From Leptospira bandrabouensis (GTDB lineage Bacteria > Spirochaetota > Leptospiria > Leptospirales > Leptospiraceae): a DNA stretch of 64,000 nucleotides. A model generated the notes under the pieces. That model saw only the letters and a list, made by a program, of their open reading frames with translations, was not told the origin of the DNA and did not search any database. The translations under genes and the position numbers were made by a program. Of this stretch, positions 18,039 to 27,753 are shown piece after piece (the first letter of the stretch is position 1; every line of letters starts with the position of its first letter). The DNA is taken from positions 1,855,001-1,919,000 of the forward strand of contig NZ_RQHT01000014.1 in NCBI RefSeq assembly GCF_004770905.1. The letters are read 5' to 3'.

Positions 18039-18125
18039 TTACTGTTCCACACAAAGTAAATAATATGAGCTTCCGCAAGTTAAGGATGCACTTGATAATG
18101 AACTACTTCCAGTTTGATTCAATGA
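18039..18125 (-). pseudogene. 3' remnant of a DUF1554-type lipoprotein gene
   Basis: On the minus strand, 28 codons read SLNQTGSSSLSSASLTCGSS then YYLLCVEQ and a stop at 18039-18041. The LLCVEQ ending is like that of the intact DUF1554 lipoprotein at 47112-48176 (LVCVEQ). The codon before this stretch is a TAA (18126-18128), and no upstream domain is present. It looks like the surviving tail of a deleted gene. Confidence 0.5.
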
Positions 18126-18515
18126 TTATGTTGGTTCATCCACATTCTTTTTCAGAATCATGTATGTTACAAATTTTTCAGGCTTTCAATTCAGTCCAAA
18201 AAAGAATAACAAAACAAAATTTGTATAAGAATTAATCTTATCTTTAAAATTTATTGATAAATCGGTTTTTTTGCCTATAAGGAATGAAAAAAAATGAATT
18301 GGGCTTTCTATTTAAATGGAACTAAATTTAGCTGGTAACAGATTCAAAATAAATGCGTTTTTTTAACCTCTAAGTAGTCCTCACTTTTTTGCATTCTGAT
18401 CTCCCTTAAAGTTTTCCCCTGCATTTTCGTTGTGTTTTTACCTAATTTCCTCTTGGGAAAGTCGTTTCTAAATCATTAAAATTTAAGAGTCAAAATCAAA
18501 ATTTGAGGAAATCAA
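18126..18515. other. AT-rich intergenic leader of the RRM gene
   Basis: This 390-base stretch contains no ORF of substance on either strand. The last 150 bases presumably carry the promoter and a long 5' leader of the RRM gene, as is common for cold-inducible RNA-binding proteins. I see no specific motif beyond the ribosome site TTTGAGGAAATCAA. Confidence 0.3.
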
Positions 18516-18779
18516 ATGTCAGTTAATATATATGTAGGCAACCTTTCTTACGAAATGACCGAGAGCAAGCTTAATGAGCTTTTTTCAGTACACGGAGCAG
18601 TATCTTCTGCAAAAATCATTACAGACCAGTATACTGGTGGTTCAAAAGGTTTCGGTTTTATCGAAATGAAAGAACGTAAAGAAGCAGATAACGCTATCAA
18701 TGATTTAAACGGAAAAAATATTCTAAACCGTGAAATGAAAGTGAATATTGCAAAACCTAAAACCAACAATTGGAATTAA
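18516..18779 (+). CDS. Single-RRM RNA-binding protein
   Basis: An 87-residue protein that is one RNA recognition motif. RNP2 is IYVGNLSY (residues 5-12) and RNP1 is KGFGFIEM (about 44-51), with the expected aromatic residues for stacking on RNA bases. The C-terminal tail is short and polar (KTNNWN), like cyanobacterial and spirochaetal Rbp proteins that bind mRNA, often in the cold. ATG at 18516 has TGAGGA upstream. It is monocistronic, with a strong terminator right after. Confidence 0.9.
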   Translation: MSVNIYVGNLSYEMTESKLNELFSVHGAVSSAKIITDQYTGGSKGFGFIEMKERKEADNAINDLNGKNILNREMKVNIAKPKTNNWN

Positions 18780-18804
18780 GTTTTACATAACTTTATTTTT
18801 TTAA

Positions 18805-18845
18805 ATTTCAGTTCTTAGTTCATTTTACTAAGGACTGAAATTTTT
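18805..18845 (+). terminator. Rho-independent terminator of the RRM gene
   Basis: Stem TTTCAGTTCTTAGT (18806-18819) pairs with ACTAAGGACTGAAA (18827-18840), with one G-U pair, a 7-base loop and TTTTT immediately after. Confidence 0.85.
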
Positions 18846-18869
18846 GTATTATCCCGCATGTAAGTTTCC

Positions 18870-21800
18870 TTATTTACAGGAATGGTTTACCGGTAGGCTG
18901 TATTTATTGGATAGATAACACTCGACAATTTCCCTATCACTATTGGAGAGGGCTTGGTCGTAATAAATAAAATCTCCCATAAAACCATCTAAATAATCAC
19001 CATCTCCTGGAGGTGTTCCTCCAAAAAAATACCTGCCAATATCAAGGGTTCCACCTCCGCAATTGTAGGTAGGAGGTCCCGAACTAGTAGAACTCACGAC
19101 ACCACCAGCATTATATATATTCCCTGATGTCCCATTGTATTCAAGAGAGAGGAGGGTGATTGTATTGGCTGTATAAAATGATAAATCCGTAACTAACCTA
19201 GGAGTATTTATTACCTGATCAAACAAACTTACAAGTTTTCCTCCCCCTCCATCCGGTAAATACAGTAACTTACCGGCTAAATAGGCACCATTTTGAAAAA
19301 GTCCGTCGCTTCCACCTCCACCTAAATCGTTGAATACCGCAAAAATAGTATTAGCAGCGGTGTTTAATTCAGGAGTACAAGCTCTCGATAAAAAAGTTCC
19401 TGCGGTATCAGAATAACGTATCGCCTTGAATCCATTGATGCCAGTAGCACTAAAAATTGGCTGTTGGGCTCCCGTGCCTTGGCTCACATGAAAGCCATTC
19501 CCGCTGCGGTCGTCCACAATCCCGATACAATTTGCCCCGCCACTGCAAGCTCCTGGTCCAAAGGAAGCAGCTTCCGGCATAAGAAAAAATTTCAAACTAC
19601 TACTAGCAGGTGTTTGGTTCCAGGTGCTAACTTGTGTGGGATAAGCACCGGAGAGCGTACGGATTTCGGATAAAGAAAGAACTCGGTTATAAATCCGAAT
19701 TTCATCAAGGACACCTGAAAATTGGCCAGCGCCATCGAGACGTCTTCCTACTTCTAGGCTTGGACCGGGTAGTGTAGACCAAGTCGGCATTGAGGCAGAA
19801 ACACGTAAAACTCCATTCTCATAAACTTCAACATTTGGGGAATTAAAGGTACCGCAGAGATGCATCCACTGGTTTCGAAAACCTTCATGAAAGATTGTGA
19901 CATCATTAGAGACGCCAAACATACCTGTAACGGTATCCGAAACCACAAGTCCATTCCCTTGCGAATTTGTGAAGGATCCATATCCCACAATGTATTCCCC
20001 AAAAGTACTTGATTTATTAAACCATCCACAAATGGTTCTTGGGTCAGTCGCCATTGGCAATCCAGTGGGACTTAATTTTTGCATAAAAGAGGCACCGTTA
20101 AAGAGGTAAGCACTATTTGGGTTGCCACTGCGATCGAAGGTGGGTGTAGCTCCAGTGACTGTTAAATCATTTTTTTCTGTGCCATAGTCTTTTGTATTTC
20201 CGTTGAACGGATAGTAGGTGACAAGACCTGCGGGAATTTGCACAGCCAACCTTCGTATGGATTCATCATCGATAGCCCCTTTAAAAAACCGAACATCGGA
20301 GACTTTCCCTTTGAAATAATAACCATTTCCTGCATCACCAACCTTAAATGTACCAGCGGGAAGATTCGGATTTGTCGTAAATACCAAAGGATCTTGTAAT
20401 CCATTGATGTAGATTTTCCAGTTTGGATAGGAACGTTGGAGTACCACATGTGTCCATTGGTTGAGTGGTAACTTCGCAGTCGTATTGCCACTTGGTCCTA
20501 CGGCACCTAGGGACACAGATAATCTTCTAGAAGTACCCGTAGTATCGAAAATGAGCCCGTATCCATTGGCCCCACCTTGTCCATTGTAAAAGATAAACTG
20601 AGAACCGGTTCCCCCTGCAGGAAAAACCCAGGCAGAAATGGTGAGGTTATCAGAAATCTGAGGTGTAGTGATACCTGTGGTAGACTGAATGAAGTCACCA
20701 CCCCCATGTAGTTCATATGCTCCATTCACAAGAGCATTTTCATCTGCAGTTAGAGTAGGAGAACCAGCAATGGTACCATTGTTAGTTCCTATGGAGTCGT
20801 TTGTGTTTCCATCAAATGTATAACGTAAAACTTCTGATGGTTCGATTCTTCTGAGAGAATGGTTTCCTGTATCGGCAATGTAAATATTTTGACCATCTGA
20901 CAATAGATAACCGGGAAAATTCAAAAGACCATTCCCACCAGTATTGTCTGAATATCCGGAAACACTTCCTACAAGGGTTGTGACTTTATTTGTACTTAGG
21001 TTTAAATGTCTGATTTTATGTCCTGACCATTCAGAGATAAATAAGTTGGTTCCATCCGTTGTGATTCCATGAGGATCATTAAACTGTGCCAAGGTTCCAA
21101 TTCCATCGGTGGATGCTTGCACTCCATCCCCCGCGATGGTATCTACTGGGTTTGTTCCACTCAGAGAAATTCTCCGTATTTTATGACCTCCGCCAACCCC
21201 AATGTCTGTGACATAAAGATAACTACCAAGCCCAACCACAGCGATCGGTGACACAAAACGAGCATTAGTTCCTACTGGGTCGTTGGCAAAACTACAAAGA
21301 GTAGGTCCACCGGCAATTGTACTGACAGCAGTGGTGATGGGATTAATCACACGAATGGTACAATTTCCTCGATCCACAACGTAGAGGTTCCCGTTAAAAA
21401 GTGAAATCCAAGAGGGATTGTTGAAGGAAGCAAGAATTCCCGATGTGTTATCTGCTGCCGCTGCATTTCCGGATCCAGCAAAAGTGGAAACAACAGAAGT
21501 TGCTAAGTTTACCTTACGAATCCTTCTTCCACTGGATTCTAAAACGAATAAATTATTTCCATCATTGGTGAGACCTGTGATCCCATTAAATTCTGCCGCT
21601 GTTCCTACACCATCTTTGCAGTTAGTCGTGACAGTTCCCGGACAAACTGTACCACCCCCAGAGTTTCCTCCTGCAAGGATGGTGGTTGTTCCATTGGATT
21701 TGTCAATCTTACGAATGACGGCATTGATCGAATCAGCCAAGTAAATAAAATTATTATCGGCTGTGATCATATTGGGTCCATTAAACCGAGCAGCTGTTGG

Positions 21801-22586
21801 GCCGGCAGTTGCGGCAGCTCCACCAGGACTGGCACCACCTCCACCCGAATTGAATGGAAATGAACCTGAGATTGTTTTTAAGAAAGTTTGTCTTCCGATT
21901 AGGTTTGTGCCTAGATCCGAACTGATGGTAGGATGGACGTTCCCACCTACAATATATCCATTCACACATGTGATAAAGATCGTAACATTCGCTGCTGCAA
22001 TGGTTCCCATGGTTAGTGTGGGATCATCAAACGAACAAATTGTACCAGCAGGCTGTGCTGTGAGAGCCACAGAATAGTTAGAACCTGTCGCGGCTAATGT
22101 TGAAAATTTGGTTAATCCGTTCGAAGATATGTTTAATGTTTCTGCCCCGTTGTTTTGGACGGTTATGGTTCCACTGATTCCAGAAACATTCACTCCTACT
22201 TCATAGAAGTTTGCGCCAGCCCCACAAGTAATACTAATATTTGTTATATTGCTATTTTGGACTACACCCTGGGCATTGGTTATGGAACATGTAAGTCCAG
22301 CCCCATTGGTAACAAAGCTGACATTGTAATTTTGACCTGTACTGAGTTTTGTCGGAAATGTAAAATTTCCGTCAGTGCTAACAGTAACCGTTTCTTGGTT
22401 GTTTTTGAGGGTTACCGAAGTTCCCGGAACGAGACCAGAGACCGCACCTCCAAGAGTAAATCCAGTAAACTGTGGGCCTGTGAAAAACCTAAGGAAAGTT
22501 AGGAATTCTAGTGGATCTCTGGAAAGCGAAGGCAATCCACAGGAAAAGAGGAACAAAAATACCAGGGGTAGGGTCAATCTCTTCAT
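18870..22586 (-). CDS. Giant lipoprotein with NHL propeller and LamG-type domains
   Basis: A 1238-residue surface or periplasmic lipoprotein (lipobox LFLFSC near residue 16). In order: two copies of a ~75-residue module with conserved Cys (about 40-115 and 125-207; GLVPGTSVTLKNN, GAGLTCSITNAQGVVQNSNI), an NHL-repeat beta-propeller (about 245-590; repeated DGNNLFVLE, NGNLYVVD, GTNLFISEW), two concanavalin-like LamG segments (about 600-770 and 790-960; YTFDGNTNDSIGTNNGTI, YYPFNGNTKDYGTEKND) and a third lectin-like segment to the end (1010-1238). It probably binds glycans or matrix. No catalytic motif was seen. ATG at 22586 directly precedes the lipoprotein signal. Confidence 0.8.
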   Translation of the reverse strand: MKRLTLPLVFLFLFSCGLPSLSRDPLEFLTFLRFFTGPQFTGFTLGGAVSGLVPGTSVTLKNNQETVTVSTDGNFTFPTKLSTGQNYNVSFVTNGAGLTCSITNAQGVVQNSNITNISITCGAGANFYEVGVNVSGISGTITVQNNGAETLNISSNGLTKFSTLAATGSNYSVALTAQPAGTICSFDDPTLTMGTIAAANVTIFITCVNGYIVGGNVHPTISSDLGTNLIGRQTFLKTISGSFPFNSGGGGASPGGAAATAGPTAARFNGPNMITADNNFIYLADSINAVIRKIDKSNGTTTILAGGNSGGGTVCPGTVTTNCKDGVGTAAEFNGITGLTNDGNNLFVLESSGRRIRKVNLATSVVSTFAGSGNAAAADNTSGILASFNNPSWISLFNGNLYVVDRGNCTIRVINPITTAVSTIAGGPTLCSFANDPVGTNARFVSPIAVVGLGSYLYVTDIGVGGGHKIRRISLSGTNPVDTIAGDGVQASTDGIGTLAQFNDPHGITTDGTNLFISEWSGHKIRHLNLSTNKVTTLVGSVSGYSDNTGGNGLLNFPGYLLSDGQNIYIADTGNHSLRRIEPSEVLRYTFDGNTNDSIGTNNGTIAGSPTLTADENALVNGAYELHGGGDFIQSTTGITTPQISDNLTISAWVFPAGGTGSQFIFYNGQGGANGYGLIFDTTGTSRRLSVSLGAVGPSGNTTAKLPLNQWTHVVLQRSYPNWKIYINGLQDPLVFTTNPNLPAGTFKVGDAGNGYYFKGKVSDVRFFKGAIDDESIRRLAVQIPAGLVTYYPFNGNTKDYGTEKNDLTVTGATPTFDRSGNPNSAYLFNGASFMQKLSPTGLPMATDPRTICGWFNKSSTFGEYIVGYGSFTNSQGNGLVVSDTVTGMFGVSNDVTIFHEGFRNQWMHLCGTFNSPNVEVYENGVLRVSASMPTWSTLPGPSLEVGRRLDGAGQFSGVLDEIRIYNRVLSLSEIRTLSGAYPTQVSTWNQTPASSSLKFFLMPEAASFGPGACSGGANCIGIVDDRSGNGFHVSQGTGAQQPIFSATGINGFKAIRYSDTAGTFLSRACTPELNTAANTIFAVFNDLGGGGSDGLFQNGAYLAGKLLYLPDGGGGKLVSLFDQVINTPRLVTDLSFYTANTITLLSLEYNGTSGNIYNAGGVVSSTSSGPPTYNCGGGTLDIGRYFFGGTPPGDGDYLDGFMGDFIYYDQALSNSDREIVECYLSNKYSLPVNHSCK

Positions 22587-22680
22587 TAGGGAAATCCGTC
22601 GCTATAAAGAACTATGGAAAGATTGGATTATATATCAAGAAATTTCAGCGCCAGATTCTGTAGTTGTAGAATATTTGTGA

Positions 22681-24720
22681 TCATGCTAGGGGAACTGTAC
22701 GGTTTTCTTTTGGGAATTTTAGAACGAATAGGCTGCCTTTTCCTGGTTCCGAATGGACTTGGATACTGCCTTCGTGGAGTCTTATCAGTTCAAAACAGAG
22801 TTTTAATCCAATCCCAAAACCTTTTTCTCCCAATGTACCTAGAGATGACATTGGCTTTAAAAATAAATCCTTTTGGCGATCTAAGGAAATTCCCGAACCA
22901 TCATCTTTGATTCTGATTTCTGCATATTCTTCAGTCTCATCGAATGAAATTTGAATCGAACCATCGGTATGACTAAATTTAATAGCATTCGCAATTAAAT
23001 TGCGGAGGATTTCTATGAGTATAGAAGTATCTGCATAAACAATGGCATTCGGAGGAATCAATAATTGAATTTTTAACTTTTTTTTCTTAAACTCAATTGT
23101 AAATGAATCGAGAAGAGTTTGAATTAAAGTAGTAAAATGATTTTCCGTTAATTGAATAGAGATTTGTCCCTGGTCTAATCGGAAACGATTTAGATTTAAT
23201 AGATGTTCTACGGTAGACATCGCGTTCTCTAAGATCACAAACACTTGTTTTAGTATGTGGCTTTTTTCTTCTTCTGAAGAATCTTTATCTGTGATTAAAG
23301 TTAGGGCTGAGTATACTGTGCTTAATGGAGAGCGAAGGTCATGGGCAGCCAGTGATAAAAATTTATCCTTCCATTGGTTCGCTTCTTCAGCGACTTGTTT
23401 TGCTTCTTTGTATTCCTTCGTGCGAACGATAACGGTTTTTTCTAATGACTCGTTGAGTAATGAAAGTTCCTTCCCTAGTATTTCATTTTTAAGAAAAGAT
23501 TTAGTAAAGTAAGAAGCTAAAACAAGCGATTGGAACAAGGCAGTTGATAAATAGGAATATTTGAGAATCATAAAATAATTTAAGATCCCGTATAAGTAAA
23601 GTGTGTCATTGATCGCACTTAAAAATAAAAAAAACTGAATCAAAAGAAGTGGTATCGCCATATCTTTTTTTTGATAAACAGCATGGATCATACAAAGTAC
23701 GGAATAAAATAAGGCAAGTATTGTCAGAAATATTCCATAAAAAGTTGCTTGGGAACCTAATTCAGAAGGTGTTACCAATACATAAATATATAAACTTGTA
23801 CATGAAATGATAAAAAACGTGATAATTGGTTTAGAAAAATTTTCAGGAAATCTTTGGTATAAAAATAAAAGATAACTAGGCATCGCCAGGAAAAAAATAA
23901 GCGATAGGGCAAATGCTAATCGATAGGGAACATCAGGGAATAAAAAATATAAAGAATCACCATTTAAGGAGATCGAGTGTAAGGCGATGATTAAACTATA
24001 CAATCCGAAGTAGAAAACAATAGTTTTATGTCTTCGAAAAAAATAAACGGTAAAGTGGTAAAAGGCCATAAAAATAAGAGCACCCGTGAGTAAGGCATCT
24101 CTTATCGCTTCATTGAATACTTGAGTATTGATTTTTTTGTATAAACCTAATGTGGGTGGATACCAAAAGGATCCATCATCATGATAAAAATTAGAAATAT
24201 GAACAAGGATGTTTGTTTCGGCATTGGGATGGGGAAGTAAAACGATTCCTGAACTGCGAGTCGGAATCATGGAATCTTTGGATGTTCCTACTTTTCCAAG
24301 TTCCAGTTCTAGTTGCCCATTCACATAAATGGACATAGCAGCCCCGCCCGTTTGAAAGAATCGAAGAGCATATATATTTTGTTTTGCTGTCTCTGGAAGC
24401 AGGATTTTGAGTTGGTAAGTTCCAAAGCCTATTCCTTCAAAATGTTCTTTCCATCTTTCTCCAACTTGTAAAAAACTTTTTATGGGTTTTGAAGTTGCTT
24501 TTATAGAGTTTTGGCTGGTCTGGTTTGCGGAACTTGTAGGTAGAGGAGGAATTAAATTTTTCCAATCAAATACCCATTCACCAGAGAGGGGAACCACCTT
24601 TTGAAAATCGTAGGTTCTTAAATCGATTTCTCCTTTGCTAGCAAAGATTAAATTTGAATCTTCAGTTATTGGTGAACAACTACAAAGAATTAATAATCCT
24701 ATCAGAATGTTCCTATTCAT
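22681..24720 (-). CDS. 7TM-DISM histidine kinase (HisKA/HATPase), lipoprotein-type start
   Basis: A 679-residue sensor kinase. It has a signal ending LILCSCS, a DISMED2-like jelly roll (about 25-205; LSGEWVFDWKNLIPP, FGTYQLKILLP), seven membrane helices (about 210-425), a coiled coil, then HisKA with His460 (LAAHDLRSPLST) and a complete HATPase domain: N-box EILRNLIANAIKFS, G1 KDDGSGIS and G2 GFGIGL. It should autophosphorylate, but no response regulator is adjacent. I chose ATG 24720, which puts the signal peptide at the N-terminus. The frame extends 30 codons further up to 24810. Confidence 0.85.
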   Translation of the reverse strand: MNRNILIGLLILCSCSPITEDSNLIFASKGEIDLRTYDFQKVVPLSGEWVFDWKNLIPPLPTSSANQTSQNSIKATSKPIKSFLQVGERWKEHFEGIGFGTYQLKILLPETAKQNIYALRFFQTGGAAMSIYVNGQLELELGKVGTSKDSMIPTRSSGIVLLPHPNAETNILVHISNFYHDDGSFWYPPTLGLYKKINTQVFNEAIRDALLTGALIFMAFYHFTVYFFRRHKTIVFYFGLYSLIIALHSISLNGDSLYFLFPDVPYRLAFALSLIFFLAMPSYLLFLYQRFPENFSKPIITFFIISCTSLYIYVLVTPSELGSQATFYGIFLTILALFYSVLCMIHAVYQKKDMAIPLLLIQFFLFLSAINDTLYLYGILNYFMILKYSYLSTALFQSLVLASYFTKSFLKNEILGKELSLLNESLEKTVIVRTKEYKEAKQVAEEANQWKDKFLSLAAHDLRSPLSTVYSALTLITDKDSSEEEKSHILKQVFVILENAMSTVEHLLNLNRFRLDQGQISIQLTENHFTTLIQTLLDSFTIEFKKKKLKIQLLIPPNAIVYADTSILIEILRNLIANAIKFSHTDGSIQISFDETEEYAEIRIKDDGSGISLDRQKDLFLKPMSSLGTLGEKGFGIGLKLCFELIRLHEGSIQVHSEPGKGSLFVLKFPKENRTVPLA

Positions 24721-24928
24721 TAATTTGAAATCCGTTGGTTCGGATTTTACCCGCCACAGCCATCGTTGAAACGGGTAAAAAAATGTCACAGGTAATTTGG
24801 ACCCAGTCATGTGACAATTGGATCAAGTTCCCAAAACTAACCGTAAAAGTACTAGAATGGAATTAATTTAATTCTAGTTTCGTTGGCTTTGTTTGTAATC
24901 CAGTCCATCCATCGGCCACTTCCCCAGT

Positions 24929-25504
24929 CTAGTTGAAGTGGATTCTCTTTTTTGAATTGTTTAAGATCCCCGTTGCCGTTTTCTTTTTGAAATCAATTGA
25001 TTCGATCGAATCCCATTCGATGGGAATGATAACTTTTCCTTTTTTATTAATAACCCCATATTTTCCACCGACGATTCGGCTATGTTCTTCTTCTCGTTGT
25101 GATTCACAGCCATTACAAACGATGGAAAGGCCATTTTCAAACGGATACACAAAATCATAAGCGGCAGCGATTTGTTTTTTACAACGTGAATCGTAAAACC
25201 CAAATTTTTTATTTTCTACAAAGCGAGCAAGGTTTTCCGAAAAATAATCGGGTCCATTATCATATACAAAAGTTTCTAATAAAACCTGGTTCTTTGTGTT
25301 GATACATACCCAATGGTTTTCTTTTACAACAAAGGCAACCTGTTCCTTTGTGAAGTCCAATGCATGTTGGTATTGTGGATTGATAATGACTTTTCCAGAT
25401 TTGTCTTTGAAACCGTAAAGATTGTTTTCTTCAAAAGAAATTAGAAGATTTGACTTAGCTAATATTGGCAAACTAAATAATAAAAATGTAATAATAAATT
25501 TCAT
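24929..25504 (-). CDS. Exported WG-repeat protein
   Basis: A 191-residue protein with a signal peptide (FIITFLLFSLPILAKS) and WG (KWG) repeats: NLYGFKDKSGKVIINPQY, KKFGFYDSRCKKQIAAAYDFVYPF and GKYGVINKKGKVIIPIEWDSIESI. WG repeats form beta-propeller-like or solenoid folds of unknown function and are abundant in Leptospira. Several Cys (CNGCESQ) may form a disulfide. It is monocistronic and transcribed away from prpE. Confidence 0.8.
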   Translation of the reverse strand: MKFIITFLLFSLPILAKSNLLISFEENNLYGFKDKSGKVIINPQYQHALDFTKEQVAFVVKENHWVCINTKNQVLLETFVYDNGPDYFSENLARFVENKKFGFYDSRCKKQIAAAYDFVYPFENGLSIVCNGCESQREEEHSRIVGGKYGVINKKGKVIIPIEWDSIESIDFKKKTATGILNNSKKRIHFN

Positions 25505-25809
25505 AATACCTACTGATTAAAGATAAAAAAAATACATAACGCACTTGTTATGAATGATTTTTGAATCATTATTTCTCCTAAAGTCTCATTACGCTAAGTT
25601 ATGTTAAGCTTATGTCAAGGCTTTTGGATTGATTCTAAAATTAAATTTCTTAAAAATGCGACTTAATCAATGCAATGATTACCGTATGAGGAAATACGCA
25701 TATAAGAAATGTCACCTTTTTTATTTCTAAAACGTTATTGCCAAATATATGAATTTTTGTTGGGATTTTACAAGAATTTGCATCTTATAAACAATTAGGA
25801 AGTAGTAAA
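25505..25809. other. Divergent promoter region of the WG-repeat gene and prpE
   Basis: No gene is visible in these 305 bases. They must carry promoters for both flanking genes. An imperfect inverted repeat ATGATTTTTGAATCAT lies near 25550. The prpE ribosome site is TTAGGAAGTAGTAAA. Nothing else stands out. Confidence 0.3.
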
Positions 25810-27684
25810 ATGGTTCTGTCGGCTCATAGTGAAGATACATCTAATTTCTGGATGTCCCAAATCAATCGTATTCCATGGCAAAAAAAGCCAACGGTATCAT
25901 ACGGGCCTGGTGTAGATGGTCTGAATCATTGGTTCCCCGATGGTATATTAAATACTTCTTATTTAGCTTTAGATCACCATATTGAATCTGGAAAAGGCGA
26001 GGATACTGCTATTATCTATGATTCTCCTGTTACAAAAACGAAAACAAAATTATCCTATTTTCAACTTTTAGAATCAGTAGAAAAAATGGCATTCGTTTTA
26101 GATTCCTTTGGTGTTAAGAAAGGAGATACGGTAGTCATTTATATGCCAATGATTCCGGAAGCATTGGTTTCTATGTTGGCCTGTGCTCGTATTGGAGCCG
26201 TTCATTCCGTTGTGTTTGGCGGTTTTGCTCCCCATGAACTTGCCGTTAGATTGGATGATTGTCGACCTAAACTTGTTATCACTTCCTCTTATGGTGTTGA
26301 GGTTTCAAAAATTATACCTTATAAACCATTGTTAGATGAAGCAATGCATCTTTCTAATCATAAACCAGAATATGTAATTCTAAAATCTCGGCCAAATTTA
26401 GAAGTAATTATGCATACTGGACGTGATTTTGATTGGGATGAGCTGATGGAAACGGCGGGCAAAAAAAAATCTGTTCCTGTTTCTGCTTCTGATCCGCTTT
26501 ATATACTTTATACATCCGGTACAACAGGTAAACCTAAAGGAGTGGTTCGGGACAATGGCGGTCATGCTATTGCCATGCATTATTCTATGGAAACCATTTA
26601 CGATATGAAACCCGGCGAAGTTTTTTTTGCGGCTTCTGACGTAGGTTGGGTTGTGGGACATTCCTACATTGTTTATGCACCGCTCATTTATGGTTGTACC
26701 ACTGTATTGTATGAAGGGAAACCTGTCCGTACACCAGACGCAGGAGCTTTTTATAGGATCATTGAAGAATATAATGTTAAAACATTGTTTTGTGCTCCCA
26801 CTGCTTTTCGTGCGATTCGAAAGGAAGATCCAGAAGGAAAAGAATTATCTAAATACAATATATCTTCTCTTAAATATTTATTTTTAGCGGGAGAAAGGAC
26901 GGATCCTGTTACCTATGATTGGGCCTGTGAACTTCTAAAAGTACCAGTTGTGGATCACTGGTGGCAAACAGAAACAGGTTGGGCCATTGCAGCCAATATG
27001 ATGGGTTCAAATCCATTGCCAGCTAAAGCTGGTTCTGCGACAAAGCCAGTCACTGGTTTTGATGTGAGAATTCTTGATGAAGAAGGACATGAAGTCAATC
27101 AAGGAGAAAAAGGAAATATTGTCATTAAACTTCCATTACCACCAGGATGTTTGCCTACACTTTGGATGGATCATAAAAATTATGAATCTTCCTATTTATC
27201 ACATTATCCTGGATATTATCTAACAGGAGATGGTGGATATTTTGATGAAGATGGTTATTTATTCATATTAGGTCGCATTGATGATGTAATCAACGTAGCA
27301 GGACATAGGTTGTCTACTGGAGAAATGGAAGAGATAGTTGCAGAAAATCCTGCGATAGCAGAATCAGCGGTAATTGGAATCGCCGATGAGATCAAAGGAC
27401 AGGTCCCGTTAGCAATTGTTGTTTGTAAGGATGGAGTGGTTTTGGAAGAAAAGGCAGTCGAATCCGATATCACTCACCGAATTCGTGAAAAGATTGGTGC
27501 AATCGCTTCTTTGAAAACCGTTGTCTTTGTAAAAAGACTACCAAAAACTCGGTCAGGGAAAATTCTTCGTAAAACGATGAGGAAAATGATTGATGGAGAG
27601 ACTTATGTTATCCCATCAACGATTGACGATCCTTCTATCTTGGAAGAGGTAATGGATGCGGTTCAGCTAAAAATTCAAAGATAA
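25810..27684 (+). CDS. prpE: Propionyl-CoA synthetase (acyl-AMP-forming)
   Basis: A 624-residue member of the ANL superfamily that activates propionate (or acetate) with ATP and CoA. It shows the AMP-binding P-loop YTSGTTGKPKGVVRD, DVGWVVGHSYIVYAPL, VVDHWWQTETGW (the DHWWQTETGW form is typical of PrpE rather than Acs), the hinge segment YLTGDGGYFDEDGYLFILGRIDDVINVAGHRLST and the acetylatable lysine motif LPKTRSGKILRK. Length and start (ATG after AGGAAG) agree with the family. It is monocistronic. PrpE versus a broad-specificity acetyl/propionyl enzyme cannot be settled by eye. Confidence 0.88.
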   Translation: MVLSAHSEDTSNFWMSQINRIPWQKKPTVSYGPGVDGLNHWFPDGILNTSYLALDHHIESGKGEDTAIIYDSPVTKTKTKLSYFQLLESVEKMAFVLDSFGVKKGDTVVIYMPMIPEALVSMLACARIGAVHSVVFGGFAPHELAVRLDDCRPKLVITSSYGVEVSKIIPYKPLLDEAMHLSNHKPEYVILKSRPNLEVIMHTGRDFDWDELMETAGKKKSVPVSASDPLYILYTSGTTGKPKGVVRDNGGHAIAMHYSMETIYDMKPGEVFFAASDVGWVVGHSYIVYAPLIYGCTTVLYEGKPVRTPDAGAFYRIIEEYNVKTLFCAPTAFRAIRKEDPEGKELSKYNISSLKYLFLAGERTDPVTYDWACELLKVPVVDHWWQTETGWAIAANMMGSNPLPAKAGSATKPVTGFDVRILDEEGHEVNQGEKGNIVIKLPLPPGCLPTLWMDHKNYESSYLSHYPGYYLTGDGGYFDEDGYLFILGRIDDVINVAGHRLSTGEMEEIVAENPAIAESAVIGIADEIKGQVPLAIVVCKDGVVLEEKAVESDITHRIREKIGAIASLKTVVFVKRLPKTRSGKILRKTMRKMIDGETYVIPSTIDDPSILEEVMDAVQLKIQR

Positions 27685-27753
27685 AACATTGTCAAATCTT
27701 TAGAAACAACCTCTCGAAATAACTTTGTACGCAGTTGGTGGTTTGTTTTTTCT

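Noticed and set aside
19464..22502. Several ORFs of 60-115 codons opposite or out of frame with the giant lipoprotein
   Set aside because: They are shadows of a long, well-supported coding frame with clear NHL and LamG domains.
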